A stretch of DNA of 64,000 bases, taken from contig NZ_JAJFOW010000011.1 of the NCBI RefSeq assembly GCF_020731285.1, forward strand, positions 62,001 to 126,000, given 5' to 3'. Below the pieces are notes generated by a model that saw only the letters and a list, made by a program, of their open reading frames with translations, had not been told where the DNA came from and ran no database searches. This document shows positions 51,775-61,055 of the stretch, one piece after another. Positions within the stretch are counted from its first letter, which is position 1; the number at the start of each line of letters is the position of its first letter. The translations under genes were made by a program, and so were the position numbers. The stretch comes from Cohnella baijiui (GTDB lineage: Bacteria; Bacillota; Bacilli; Paenibacillales; Paenibacillaceae).

Positions 51775-53895
51775 TTAACTGTTAATAGAATTGGGATCTG
51801 CCCAGTTGGTGAACGGATTCCAAGTGATGCTTTTCGAAGCCAATTGTTTTGTCTTGCCATCAATGGTCTCATAGATAGACAACATGTAGTTTGAGCCTAC
51901 CATTGTAGAACCAAGATCTTTGGTAATCAAATCAGTGTTAAATCCTTGTTTCCAATTATGAGTGGCTTGTGGATTCTCAATCTCAATTTCTTCAGAGATA
52001 ATTGATTTCCCGGTGCCAATATCCTCAATCTTGACCGTTATTTTTCGTGGCGAGAAGACATCCACCGAATAGTCACGTTCGATATCTACATTAATTCCGA
52101 ACTTAATTTCATTGACATCCAGATGGGTGATCAGCGAGCTAAAGTTGAGGGTGTATGGACCCACTTTTAGGTTTTGGAACTGATTGTTCGTCGGAACTTC
52201 GCTAGGAATTTGAAACGTTGCAGCATTAACATATCCCAGCAGACCTTCTTCCGTGGCTGCAAAACCTTTTTCCGTTACACCTTCTCCGATGATTAACTGC
52301 ATATCTTTTGTATCCGTATTTTTGGGAAGATCTGCATAGAGGACAATTTGCTCCTTGTGACCCGGGGTGACGCTTCCCTTTGCTTTGATAAGCTTAGCTG
52401 ACCGGTACACGCCGTCACTTGTTTTAAAGTAGCCCGTCCACGCATTCAGCTCGGCATTTCTCTGCTGCGCATTGGTAACATTCACATAGGCGGCTACAAA
52501 GTCGGAACTGGTTCCCGTGTAGGTTCGAATAGAATCGATGGAAATGGCAACCTCTCTCCCGTTATCCTTCGATTCATAGGTTTGGCCAACTGCAATCGTC
52601 GGGAGTTTAAACGCATTCCCCTTTTGATTAAAAGACAAAAGAGTTACTTCTTCCGACTCGTCTTTTTGACCCAACGAGATGTTTATATCATTTAGCGTAT
52701 AATTGTAAGGAATCGTTCCGTATAAATAGACAATGGCTTGCGCTCCAGGGGCTAGTCCTACATCTGCCGTATTTTGAACTTCTTTGGCATCCACGTTGAC
52801 ATTGTTATCTAATACAAACTTGCCTAAGTATGTGGGCAAAGGAAGATAAGAATTGCCTTTATTCCGGATGACGACCTGTGCCACTACATTGTCGGATGAA
52901 AGCCATGGAAGTCTCTGCAAGCTTGTCAATTCGGCATCGTACGTACCAAAATCATTAGAGTAGGATGCTTTTGTGTTCACCGTCGTATTTTCTACGACCT
53001 GCTTATTAGGGATGACATAAGACCCTACCGGTATGGTGATTTTATCCCCGTCCTTCGAGGACACGCTCTGCGTGACGACCAATCGGAAATTGGTTGTGTT
53101 CGATAAAGCAGGAAGATCTGCTGACAAGGCAACTTCTTTGAGAACTCCTGGTTCCAGCATAAAGTTTTCAAGCTTGGTTGTTGGAGTCAGCTTGTACATG
53201 TTCCCTTCGGCTGACTGTATGTAATAATCATAAGCCGGAAGCGGAATCGTTACTTTGGATACATTGCGCAGCATAAACTTCACTTTTGCCTTATAACCGC
53301 TTAAGGTCTTGTTGAGACTCAGCGATTCAGGTCGGGTATTTACAAAGGAGTTGCTAATCGGAATGGCTTTAAACCCGCCGCTTTTAATGGTCCCCGTAAA
53401 CACTTGAGGGAAACTGAACTTCGCCAAGCTCTTCTCAAAGCCAGGTACGCTAAAGTCAAACTTGATCATTTGCAGGTTCAAATTGCTTAGCGTCTCCTTG
53501 CTGCCTACCTGAGCATAGAAGGTGTAAGTTTGAGAAGTCTTCGAAGCAATCTTGGATTTCTTTTTGTCCGTATCAAGCAGTGTAAGGGTATACTGTGCAC
53601 CAGAGTTTGAACGTAGACGCGCCCAGTAATCAATAAATTGTACGTCTTTTGAGCCATTGTTGTTGAAACTAATCGTGAAACTAGCCACATTGCCATTTTC
53701 ATTCGGGATCAGATTGCTATCGATTAGTTTAACCGATAATTGGTTGCCGATACTGATCTCCTTATACGGAGAAGCTATTGCTGTACTTGCAGCTACCACA
53801 GAAGGCGTTGCTGCTGGCAATAAAGGCAAAATCGCACTGGAACCTAAAGCAATTCCTGCTGTGAGCAGAAATGTTTTCCTTAGCTTTCGCTTCAT
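51775..53895 (-). CDS. Secreted protein with four repeated beta-sandwich modules
   Basis: 706 residues from the ATG at 53895 (a GTG 4 codons earlier sits on the Shine-Dalgarno). Signal peptide 1-~37 (TFLLTAGIALGSSAILPLL, cleavage near VVAAS). Four similar modules of ~75 residues recur every ~65 residues of linker, at about 70-147, 202-276, 337-408 and 465-537; each contains a hydrophobic strand, an Asn-rich turn, a (L)xPG step and an (V/I)xLYADLP-like step. They resemble DUF4352/Ig-like folds. No SLH or LPXTG motif, so anchoring is unclear. It lies between the S-layer gene and the glycan cluster. Confidence 0.8.
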   Translation of the reverse strand: MKRKLRKTFLLTAGIALGSSAILPLLPAATPSVVAASTAIASPYKEISIGNQLSVKLIDSNLIPNENGNVASFTISFNNNGSKDVQFIDYWARLRSNSGAQYTLTLLDTDKKKSKIASKTSQTYTFYAQVGSKETLSNLNLQMIKFDFSVPGFEKSLAKFSFPQVFTGTIKSGGFKAIPISNSFVNTRPESLSLNKTLSGYKAKVKFMLRNVSKVTIPLPAYDYYIQSAEGNMYKLTPTTKLENFMLEPGVLKEVALSADLPALSNTTNFRLVVTQSVSSKDGDKITIPVGSYVIPNKQVVENTTVNTKASYSNDFGTYDAELTSLQRLPWLSSDNVVAQVVIRNKGNSYLPLPTYLGKFVLDNNVNVDAKEVQNTADVGLAPGAQAIVYLYGTIPYNYTLNDINISLGQKDESEEVTLLSFNQKGNAFKLPTIAVGQTYESKDNGREVAISIDSIRTYTGTSSDFVAAYVNVTNAQQRNAELNAWTGYFKTSDGVYRSAKLIKAKGSVTPGHKEQIVLYADLPKNTDTKDMQLIIGEGVTEKGFAATEEGLLGYVNAATFQIPSEVPTNNQFQNLKVGPYTLNFSSLITHLDVNEIKFGINVDIERDYSVDVFSPRKITVKIEDIGTGKSIISEEIEIENPQATHNWKQGFNTDLITKDLGSTMVGSNYMLSIYETIDGKTKQLASKSITWNPFTNWADPNSINS

Positions 53896-53972
53896 TCTGT
53901 CATTCACTCCATTTCATTATCGCCTAACTACTATACGTATGCAGAAGGTAAAAAGTTTTGGAGAAATACAAA

Positions 53973-54010
53973 TAAAAAGAACCCGAGGGCCGAAGCCCAT
54001 CGGGTTCTTT
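53973..54010 (-). terminator. S-layer gene terminator
   Basis: AAAGAACCCGATGGGC-TTCG-GCCCTCGGGTTCTTT with one mismatch in the stem, then TTATTT on the minus strand. A UUCG tetraloop gives high stability. It lies 14 nt after the stop. Confidence 0.9.
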
Positions 54011-54023
54011 CGTTAGAAGCGAA

Positions 54024-56555
54024 TTACTTCAGCTTCTTGATTACAATCGTCTTCGCAACCAGCTTACCAGCAACTTGGAAGTCGCTGTGAGCAGCTACGT
54101 AGATGTTGTAATCAGATGCATCCTTATACTTGTAGTCGTCGATGTCGTACAAGGATCCAAGCGTTACACTGTTGTCCGTACCTTGGATATAGACTACGGA
54201 GTCTGTACCCGTAACGATGTACTCGCTAGATCCAGCACCACCAACAACAACAAGCTTGTTGCTAGCCAGAGCCGTATTTACTTTATCGATGTAGTCATAA
54301 GCTGGCGCAAAAGTTGCAGTCGTATATGCGTCAGTACCACCGGAAAGCGTTACAAGCTCATGCAGATCCTTATTGTGCGTTTTAACGGAGTCATATACTG
54401 CTTGCGTTACATTGTAGCTAGTAGCTGTTCCGTTAACATTCAGCACTACAGAGTATACAGTGCCGGATGCAGAAGTCGTAACATATGCATCATTGTAGGT
54501 GCCAAACGCAGCCTTCAGGTTGTCGCTGGTAGCAGACTTCGTGATGAATACGTATTGTGCATATGCACCAGATGCATATACAGCAACTTCAGCTTTGTTA
54601 GCCAGCTTCGTCAAGTCAGACTTGCTGACTTTACGATCAGCTTTGTTAGCATCAGCTACACTTACGGTTTTCGTAGCGTCAAAGACAAGCGTGTTTGCAT
54701 TGATGTAGTACGTGGAGCCGCCTGCTTTGAAGGAGGTGTCCGACTTATCGGATACTTCGCTAGCCGTAGAAAGTGCAACAGCTGTTTTAATACCAGTCAC
54801 ATTGCCAGAAGCATCAGTATTCCAAGCGATTACAGCTTTGTTCTCGTCTGCATTTGCAGCAGCTTGAGAAGCATAAGTTTCATCAGGCAGGTTCACCGAT
54901 ACCACTTTGTCATCCTTCAAGGAGTAGTACGTTACAACATCCTTGAAAGTATTCGTTACGATGCCATTCTCTACGATTTGTGCATGATCCTTGATGGTAA
55001 GGATAACGCCAGCATTGCCAGCGGAGCTCGGCAGAACTTGTTCTGCAGCAGCAACTTCCTTATTCGCATTCAGGAACAGCTTGTAGGTAGCACCTTGATC
55101 CAGAGCCAATGCGTTAACTTCTTTGTATTCTACGCCGTTAACCGTGTAGAATTTGGAATCCAAGGCAGTGCGAACTGCGTCGATCTTGCCTTCAACAACG
55201 TTACGCGTAGCATTGATAACCGTTGCTACTTTGTCCGTGTTGAATGCAACATTCAGGATATCGTTCTTCGCCAGATCAGCGAAGGTCTTCGTTTCGCCGT
55301 TGATCGTGATGACCGTTGCGTCCGTCAGTTCAACTGCACCGCGAGACGTGATGACTTTTGCTTTAGCGGAAGACGTAGCAGCAACAGTGGACTCGAGCTT
55401 GACGTTTTGGTAGTTGAAAGTGTTCGCAACTACAGACAGAACGACTTGCTTAGAAGTCTTGTCGCCGTAAGCGTTGGTCGTAACGATGTTCGTCAGATAG
55501 ACCGTCACGTCGGAATCTTTAGCAAGCGAGTAAACAGCATTCGTGTTGGAGAAGAGTTGCGTTTCAGCAGTCAGGTTGAACTTGACAACGTCAGATCCAA
55601 CTTTAACTTCCAGACCGCCGTCAACAGGATAAGCAACCTTGGATACGCTAGCGTTCAGCTTACCCGTTACGGTGTTTTCCTTAGCGATCAGGTCGCTCAC
55701 AGCCAGAACCTTCGCGTCGTTCGTTTTCAGAACGAGTACGCGGTGGCCGAGCAGGTCAGCCAGCTTAGCGCCGCCCGTTACGATGAAGTTGGTAGCCGTA
55801 ACTTGACGCGTGCCGTTCAGTTCGATCTTGCCTTGAGCATCGAGGTTCGTAGCCGTTACTACAGCCCACTCCGTCGTGCCCAGCTTGGAGATCAGGTATT
55901 GCGGGTTGTTGTTCGGATCGAATTGGTTAACGAAAGCAGTCTTTTGCGGATCCCATGCAACGAGTTGCTTCAGCAGACCGTTGTTCACGATTTGCGAAAC
56001 GACGCCACGGGAAGCCAGCGTACCTTGAGCGATGTCGACTTTGCTGAACAGACCGATATCGTCAGCTTTGACGACAACGTTGTACGGCCAGTTGCCGGAC
56101 AGGTGTGCGTCTTGGTAGCCGATAGCGCGCAGGATGATTGCCGTTACTTCTTCGAACTTGATGTTGTCGTTCGGACGGAACTTGGTAGCTTTACCGTTCT
56201 TGTCCTTGTCGCCGAGGATGTAGCCTTTCGTCTCAGCAACGTTGATGTAGCCCGTGTACCATTCATTGACTTTAACGTCAGTGAATTTGGACTTAACGTT
56301 TTTCAGAGCTTCGGCAGTTTTGCCGTTGCCAGTCGTCTCAACGACGATCTTCGCCAGTTCAGCGCGGGTAATCTTGTTATCCGGCTTGAACGTGCCGTCG
56401 GTGTAGCCGTTGATGATGCCCAGAGCTACAAGCTCTTCAATAGCGGATTGATTCTTGTTGCCCGCAACGTCGGTAGGCGCTGCAGCGAAAGCGGAGACCG
56501 CGTAGGACATTACTACGGCGATCGCCAGCACGAGGCTGACCAATCTTTTCTTCAT
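54024..56555 (-). CDS. S-layer protein with N-terminal SLH domains
   Basis: 843 residues. Signal peptide 1-~24 (RLVSLVLAIAVVMSYAVSA, cleavage after AFA). Three SLH domains at ~25-215: the first is canonical (GIINGYTDGTFKPDNKITRAE), the second and third have degenerate core motifs (IKFEEVTAI, ASRGVVSQI). The remainder is Thr/Ser/Val/Ala-rich beta structure without Cys, as in assembling S-layer proteins. SLH domains bind pyruvylated secondary cell-wall polymer. The ATG at 56555 has GAGGAGGAG 11 nt upstream; a second in-frame start at 56630 has its own Shine-Dalgarno and would add 25 residues. Two promoters and a long leader precede it. Likely acceptor of the adjacent glycan cluster. Confidence 0.93.
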   Translation of the reverse strand: MKKRLVSLVLAIAVVMSYAVSAFAAAPTDVAGNKNQSAIEELVALGIINGYTDGTFKPDNKITRAELAKIVVETTGNGKTAEALKNVKSKFTDVKVNEWYTGYINVAETKGYILGDKDKNGKATKFRPNDNIKFEEVTAIILRAIGYQDAHLSGNWPYNVVVKADDIGLFSKVDIAQGTLASRGVVSQIVNNGLLKQLVAWDPQKTAFVNQFDPNNNPQYLISKLGTTEWAVVTATNLDAQGKIELNGTRQVTATNFIVTGGAKLADLLGHRVLVLKTNDAKVLAVSDLIAKENTVTGKLNASVSKVAYPVDGGLEVKVGSDVVKFNLTAETQLFSNTNAVYSLAKDSDVTVYLTNIVTTNAYGDKTSKQVVLSVVANTFNYQNVKLESTVAATSSAKAKVITSRGAVELTDATVITINGETKTFADLAKNDILNVAFNTDKVATVINATRNVVEGKIDAVRTALDSKFYTVNGVEYKEVNALALDQGATYKLFLNANKEVAAAEQVLPSSAGNAGVILTIKDHAQIVENGIVTNTFKDVVTYYSLKDDKVVSVNLPDETYASQAAANADENKAVIAWNTDASGNVTGIKTAVALSTASEVSDKSDTSFKAGGSTYYINANTLVFDATKTVSVADANKADRKVSKSDLTKLANKAEVAVYASGAYAQYVFITKSATSDNLKAAFGTYNDAYVTTSASGTVYSVVLNVNGTATSYNVTQAVYDSVKTHNKDLHELVTLSGGTDAYTTATFAPAYDYIDKVNTALASNKLVVVGGAGSSEYIVTGTDSVVYIQGTDNSVTLGSLYDIDDYKYKDASDYNIYVAAHSDFQVAGKLVAKTIVIKKLK

Positions 56556-56646
56556 AACCTTTTGTTCTCCTCCTCGAAAAGGCTTCTCTGAGTTTACTTG
56601 TCTGGAAAAATGGTAGCTCGGTTCTCTCATAGCCATTTCACCCCCT
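56555..56646 (-). promoter_or_regulatory. Tandem in-frame translation start sites of S-layer gene
   Basis: Upstream site: AGGGGGTG (56639-56646), 8-nt spacing, ATG at 56630 (an ATG at 56636 is too close). Downstream site: GAGGAGGAG (56567-56575), 11 nt, ATG at 56555. No stop codon lies between them. The longer product gains 25 hydrophilic residues (starting MREPSYHFS) before the signal peptide. The layout resembles the cwp operon of Brevibacillus, where two start sites are used. Confidence 0.65.
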
Positions 56647-56776
56647 CTCCGGAGTTGAGCATTGTTTATTGTTGATGTCTGCAATCATGGCCTATGTAAG
56701 TAGAAACATGTCGCAGAAACTCGTAAACTAGGTGATGAAACAGAAAATAGGCAGGGTAAATTATGCCACTTTCTTC

Positions 56777-56805
56777 ATTATACATGGGCACAACCTTAGC
56801 GTAAA
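56777..56805 (-). promoter_or_regulatory. Proximal promoter of S-layer gene
   Basis: TTTACG (56800-56805), 17 nt, TATAAT (56777-56782). Transcription from near 56770 gives a leader of about 215 nt, typical for abundant S-layer mRNAs. Confidence 0.65.
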
Positions 56806-56814
56806 GTAGATTTT

Positions 56815-56838
56815 CTAGAAGGGAACGCTAGGTTCTAG
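56815..56838. repeat. Inverted repeat upstream of S-layer promoter
   Basis: CTAGAA (56815-56820) and TTCTAG (56833-56838), 12 nt apart, just upstream of the proximal -35 element. Possible protein-binding site. Confidence 0.35.
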
Positions 56839-56903
56839 TGCCGAAGTCCCTGTCGATTGGAGACACATGTAATTAAACGTTGGGGACTCCGAAAAGTTGC
56901 GGT

Positions 56904-56932
56904 CATTCGAAAAAACATTCGAAAAAACATTC
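56904..56932. repeat. Short tandem direct repeat
   Basis: CATTCGAAAAAA repeated twice, followed by CATTC, in the leader just downstream of the distal promoter. Confidence 0.6.
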
Positions 56933-56935
56933 AAG

Positions 56936-56964
56936 ATTACATAAACGGAATCGCGTTATTTCAA
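56936..56964 (-). promoter_or_regulatory. Distal promoter of S-layer gene
   Basis: TTGAAA (56959-56964), 17 nt, TGTAAT (56936-56941): 10 of 12 consensus matches with ideal spacing. About 370 nt before the start codon. The remaining gap up to 57083 shows nothing else. Confidence 0.55.
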
Positions 56965-57083
56965 ACAAAACGCATATATGTAAGCATTTGAGCTTCTCTA
57001 GTATACCTTCATGCCGAATTTCCGTCATTGCCAAAGTTTTTCCTGCGGATAGAAGTTCATCCAGCGATTGGCCCCCGCCGGCG

Positions 57084-57126
57084 AAAAGCCCGCCGCCGAA
57101 GGCGTTTGCCTTTGGCGGCGGGCTTC
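57084..57126 (-). terminator. Strong terminator behind the large SLH-protein gene
   Basis: AAGCCCGCCGCC-AAAGGC / GCCTTCGGCGGCGGGCTT, a long GC-rich stem with AAAC loop, then TTTTCG on the minus strand; 24 nt after the stop. Confidence 0.88.
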
Positions 57127-57150
57127 TTGTTACGCTCGATTGGAACGAAA

Positions 57151-60100
57151 TCAGCTCAGATTGGCCGGGAAGATTTTCGTGCTTTTCTTCAGCAGCTCGA
57201 CCGCGATTTTGCCGGCTTCCGCCCGGGTCAGATTGCTGGTCGGATTAAAGTTGAAGGATTGCTTCTTTTGCCCCGGCACCGTAACCGGCGAGCCGGACAT
57301 GATCTTCTGCTGCACCACGGCGCTGATGGAAGGACGCGCATAGTAGGAGATCTTGCCCGAGTCGAGGAACGACTTGGCAAGCGCCGCTTCCAGCTTGGCG
57401 TCGTTGGTCGCCAGCTTCAGCTTCATCGCGCGGGCGATCATGACCGCCGCGTCTTGGCGGGTCAGCTTGGCGCTCGGCCCGAAATAGCCTTCGCTCAAGC
57501 CCTGCACGATCCCTGCGCGGGCCGCCGTTTCGATGTGCGCGTAGTCGTAGGTCGTCGTGCTAAGCTCCGGAACGACGTCGACGAACGTTTTCTTGCCGTC
57601 GTAGCGCAGCGGCAGGTTGAGCCCTTTGACGAGCAGCGTCGCGAACTCGCCGCGCGTCACTTGGTCGTCCGAGCCGAACTGATCGTACTGCAGGTTGTTC
57701 ATAATGCCCTTAGAATACAGGGCGTTCAAGATGTTGCGCGCCCACGGATGATTCGTGATGTCCGAGAAACCTTGGCGCAGCTTCATGACTTTGTAGTAAC
57801 CGAATTCGTCGAACGGCACGGTAATCGTGTGCTTCTTGGTGTCGACCACGCCACCGATGTTTTCCCATCTGCCGTTGTCCGCGTAGCGGAAGACGGTGAT
57901 CGTAGAGCCGATCTCGTCCACGACGTTCGAGTCGAACGTCAGCGTAAGCGAGCCGCGGTTGGACGGCACGACTTTGCGCTCGATCGGATACTGCGTGAAA
58001 TTCTCTTCATATACGTTGGAGTAAGGCGGCACGCCGTTCGTGGACGGCTGATAACCGGTTTCTCCCTTGTTATACAATTCGCCGCGACCGCCGCTAATCC
58101 AGAATACTTGGGAGATCCGCGTAAAGTTGTCCGTGTTCGCCGTGCTGCCGAACAGACTCTCCAGGCGCGTCGGAATGCCGATTAGCGAATGTCCGTAATC
58201 GTCTTTTTTCTGTACGATGCCGTTGTTCGGATCCGCTACGCCGAACAGCAACTGCGTGTCCTTATAGAACTTAACGACGCTGTTCGTATTCTGTACAGCC
58301 GATTTCAGCAATGTCCCTTTCGGGAAAGACAATTCAAGCGATTTGTTAAAGATGGAATGCTTCGTCTTGATCGGTTCCATGTATTGCGAATCGATCTGGA
58401 CGGAACTGGAGTAGTACACGTTCACCGTTTCGTTGATCGTGTTGCCCGGGCGTACGATTTGGATCTTGATGGCCGTCGACTTGTCGGCTTTGAGGCCGAT
58501 ATAGTCGTATACGAACCGGTCCGGCACGTCCGTGCGCTTCGTAGCCGGTTTCTTGTCGATCAGGATGGACGTCGCGCCCTCCGCCTCGATGTCGAAATGC
58601 ACGAAGTTTTTGTTGACGATGATCTGATCGCCGACGGTCGGAACCGGAGCGAGGATCAGGTAGGAGTTTGCTTCGCGAGCGATCTCCAGTCGTTGCTTGG
58701 TACGTGCACCCGTGCTGTTGATCAACTCCAAGTTATAAACCTGTGTACCCGTCGCGGCAAAGTCGATATCGCGAATCCTCAGCATGAAGTCGTTCTGGTT
58801 ACCAGCAAAGTCATACCGAATGTCGCTTGATACTTGGTCGATCTTATTTTCCTCTGTAGTAGGAATACCCATCGTAAAGATCAGCGTCGTACCGTTATAG
58901 ATATTCAAAGTCTGCGCGCCGCTGCCTCGCATGGTAAGATCAAGCTTCTTCTCGTTCGTGACGTACTGGCTGTTGTCTTTCGGAACAAAACCCGTCAGAT
59001 CGAAGATATTGCTGATCTGAGCTTCCGAATACGAACTCAGCAGAGGGAAGCTAAATGCCTGACGGACGGAGCCCGACGTCGGGATATGCGCCGGTTGGAA
59101 CTTCAGGATATTCGATACATTATCATCGATGATATAGATCTGCATTTCCTTGCGGATTTCGCGCGTCGTACCGCTGCCATCGTCATAAGTGCCGACAAAC
59201 ACGATTTGGTTCGCCCCATAGACGAGAGGTCCTGCTGCATCAATGGGGAGATCCAGTTCAAAGTTGTGATTCGGGTTCGATGTTGCCGTCAGATTCGCGA
59301 AGAAGTTCGCCGTCGGCGTCTGGCCGTTGACAAAATACTGGGCCGATTTGATCGACTCGAATCCGACATACTGACCCGTAATCTTGAGCGTAGGCGCGGA
59401 TGTCGTACGGGAGTTGTAATGATAAACGCCGCCATCCGTCAAATTTGATACATAAATGTAATTCTTGGACACGTAAGAGATGTTGGCATTGAAGGTAGCC
59501 ACGTTAGTGCCGCTGTATTGGAACTTCACGGATTGCTGCCCGCTCTTGAATCCGGATACGAGATACACGCGCTGATTAGCCGCAAGACCCGTAACGCCGG
59601 TTGGCACCGTCAAATTAAGAGCCGAACCGAGCGGCAAGTACGATCCCGAGAACGTGGCCGTGCCTGGATCCTTGTCCGTTTCCACGAGAATGTAGAAGTC
59701 CGCCTTCTCTACTTGCGCTCCATTCAGATCGACCTTGGAAGCGGTGGTCACGTCGCCTGGCGTGAAGCCTGGCAAGTAATACATCTTGTTAATATTGACA
59801 GCGCCGGCCAAATAATTGAACTTGCCCTGGAATGCCGCGCCGAAATCACTGTAATTAATTTCAAGCGAAACGTTCTGATCGCCGCTCGTAAAGGCGATGG
59901 AAGGCGTCGTAAACGATTGAAGAAGATAAGCCGGCGTCGCGCCGTCCGATCCGTATACGACCTCTTCTAACGTATTAGAAGGAACGGGCGTTGCCGCTCC
60001 CGAATTCAGCTTGTATGTCGCTTCATTTTTAAAGATATGACCGGATTTGTAAGGGACTAGAACTTGCACTTCAAGCGTGCCTGAAGCTACGCTATCCGTT

Positions 60101-60960
60101 AATGTCGGCGTAGAATTGAGCAACGAATACTTCGTGCCGTTGTTGTTCAGATCCACGATCGTAAACGGTTTGTTCTCGTCGTAATAGTAAACAGAACGAT
60201 TGACTACGATCGAGTCCGAAGCGTTCTTGATCGTGACTTTCAAGGCGTTCAAGCCAGCGTTCAGACGCAGCGACGGGCTGAAGAACGTGCCATCCTCTAA
60301 CAGCGAGGTCGTCACCTCCGTGCCGCCGTTCACGCTGATCGTTACTTTGGTGGCATTTTGAACTTTACCATCCAAGCTGATCGCCTGATTTTTGACGACG
60401 ACTTTGGTGCCTTCGTTCAACAGCGTAACGTCATTCCCGGATGTGACCTTCAAATTTTCCACGAACGGAACCTTGTCATAGAGCACGTAAAACGTATCGG
60501 AGCGCTCCATGTTGCCCTGCAGCCCCGTAAAGGTAATGCGGTTGAAGCCTGAGAAGAGCGACAAATTGCTTGCCGTGAAGCGATTGGAAGCATTCGTATC
60601 GGCATCTACCGCACTCGTCGTATAGCTGGTTGCATCTGGCTCCCATTTTTTTCGGATATCGCTGTAGTTTAATTTTTCAACCTTAACGGACATCGTATCT
60701 TTTGCGACATAGGAGAACGTACCCTTAATCGTAAGCTGTCCGTTTGTCGTCAAATAAACGTTGCTTCTGGAAATAATGGACCCCAAAGGGTTGTCATCTA
60801 ATGACTTCGTTGCCGTCTGACGAATTTCGTTGATATCCGGAATAAAATAGCTGGCCGCAGATGGTGCGGCTTGTGCCTGCCGCGAAGCTCCGAGCGGAAC
60901 CAGCGTAACGACGAGCGCGGCGACCATCAGCCAAACGAGCGTGCGCTTGATGCGTTGCAT
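57151..60960 (-). CDS. Large SLH-domain surface protein
   Basis: 1269 residues. Signal peptide 1-~31 (LVWLMVAALVVTLVPLGAS, cleavage after AQA). Residues ~60-1050 consist of several beta-sandwich, bacterial Ig-like units (TISVNGGTEV..., NAGLNALKVTIKNASDSIVV), which I cannot assign to a named family. Three SLH domains close the protein (~1075-1265): QVTRGEFATLLVKGL, LTRQDAAVMIARAM and LTRAEAGKIAVELL. It is attached to the wall by these domains. RBS AAAGGAGAG 9 nt before the ATG at 60960. A sigma-D-like promoter precedes it. Role unknown; may be a second S-layer or surface-adhesin component. Confidence 0.9.
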   Translation of the reverse strand: MQRIKRTLVWLMVAALVVTLVPLGASRQAQAAPSAASYFIPDINEIRQTATKSLDDNPLGSIISRSNVYLTTNGQLTIKGTFSYVAKDTMSVKVEKLNYSDIRKKWEPDATSYTTSAVDADTNASNRFTASNLSLFSGFNRITFTGLQGNMERSDTFYVLYDKVPFVENLKVTSGNDVTLLNEGTKVVVKNQAISLDGKVQNATKVTISVNGGTEVTTSLLEDGTFFSPSLRLNAGLNALKVTIKNASDSIVVNRSVYYYDENKPFTIVDLNNNGTKYSLLNSTPTLTDSVASGTLEVQVLVPYKSGHIFKNEATYKLNSGAATPVPSNTLEEVVYGSDGATPAYLLQSFTTPSIAFTSGDQNVSLEINYSDFGAAFQGKFNYLAGAVNINKMYYLPGFTPGDVTTASKVDLNGAQVEKADFYILVETDKDPGTATFSGSYLPLGSALNLTVPTGVTGLAANQRVYLVSGFKSGQQSVKFQYSGTNVATFNANISYVSKNYIYVSNLTDGGVYHYNSRTTSAPTLKITGQYVGFESIKSAQYFVNGQTPTANFFANLTATSNPNHNFELDLPIDAAGPLVYGANQIVFVGTYDDGSGTTREIRKEMQIYIIDDNVSNILKFQPAHIPTSGSVRQAFSFPLLSSYSEAQISNIFDLTGFVPKDNSQYVTNEKKLDLTMRGSGAQTLNIYNGTTLIFTMGIPTTEENKIDQVSSDIRYDFAGNQNDFMLRIRDIDFAATGTQVYNLELINSTGARTKQRLEIAREANSYLILAPVPTVGDQIIVNKNFVHFDIEAEGATSILIDKKPATKRTDVPDRFVYDYIGLKADKSTAIKIQIVRPGNTINETVNVYYSSSVQIDSQYMEPIKTKHSIFNKSLELSFPKGTLLKSAVQNTNSVVKFYKDTQLLFGVADPNNGIVQKKDDYGHSLIGIPTRLESLFGSTANTDNFTRISQVFWISGGRGELYNKGETGYQPSTNGVPPYSNVYEENFTQYPIERKVVPSNRGSLTLTFDSNVVDEIGSTITVFRYADNGRWENIGGVVDTKKHTITVPFDEFGYYKVMKLRQGFSDITNHPWARNILNALYSKGIMNNLQYDQFGSDDQVTRGEFATLLVKGLNLPLRYDGKKTFVDVVPELSTTTYDYAHIETAARAGIVQGLSEGYFGPSAKLTRQDAAVMIARAMKLKLATNDAKLEAALAKSFLDSGKISYYARPSISAVVQQKIMSGSPVTVPGQKKQSFNFNPTSNLTRAEAGKIAVELLKKSTKIFPANLS

Positions 60961-61015
60961 GCAATCAATCTCTCCTTTGTTCGATGCTTTCGGTGACGAA
61001 GCGATATACCTCTAT

Positions 61016-61043
61016 GTATCGGCATGCGCGCCCCGGCAGTTTA
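61016..61043 (-). promoter_or_regulatory. Sigma-D-like promoter of the large SLH protein
   Basis: TAAA (61040-61043), 16-nt spacer, GCCGATAC (61016-61023): 11 of 12 consensus positions. It lies about 48 nt upstream of the ATG. If real, the surface protein is made with the flagellum. Confidence 0.55.
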
Positions 61044-61055
61044 GGCCAACCGAAC

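Noticed and set aside
54075..56591. An 838-codon plus-strand open frame antisense to the S-layer gene
   Set aside because: It is the mirror of a highly expressed gene with biased codons, has no recognisable domains or RBS, and its composition (Arg/Ser/Val-rich) is that of a shadow.
56904..56932. A CRISPR-like repeat
   Set aside because: Only two adjacent 12-nt copies without spacers; a simple tandem repeat.
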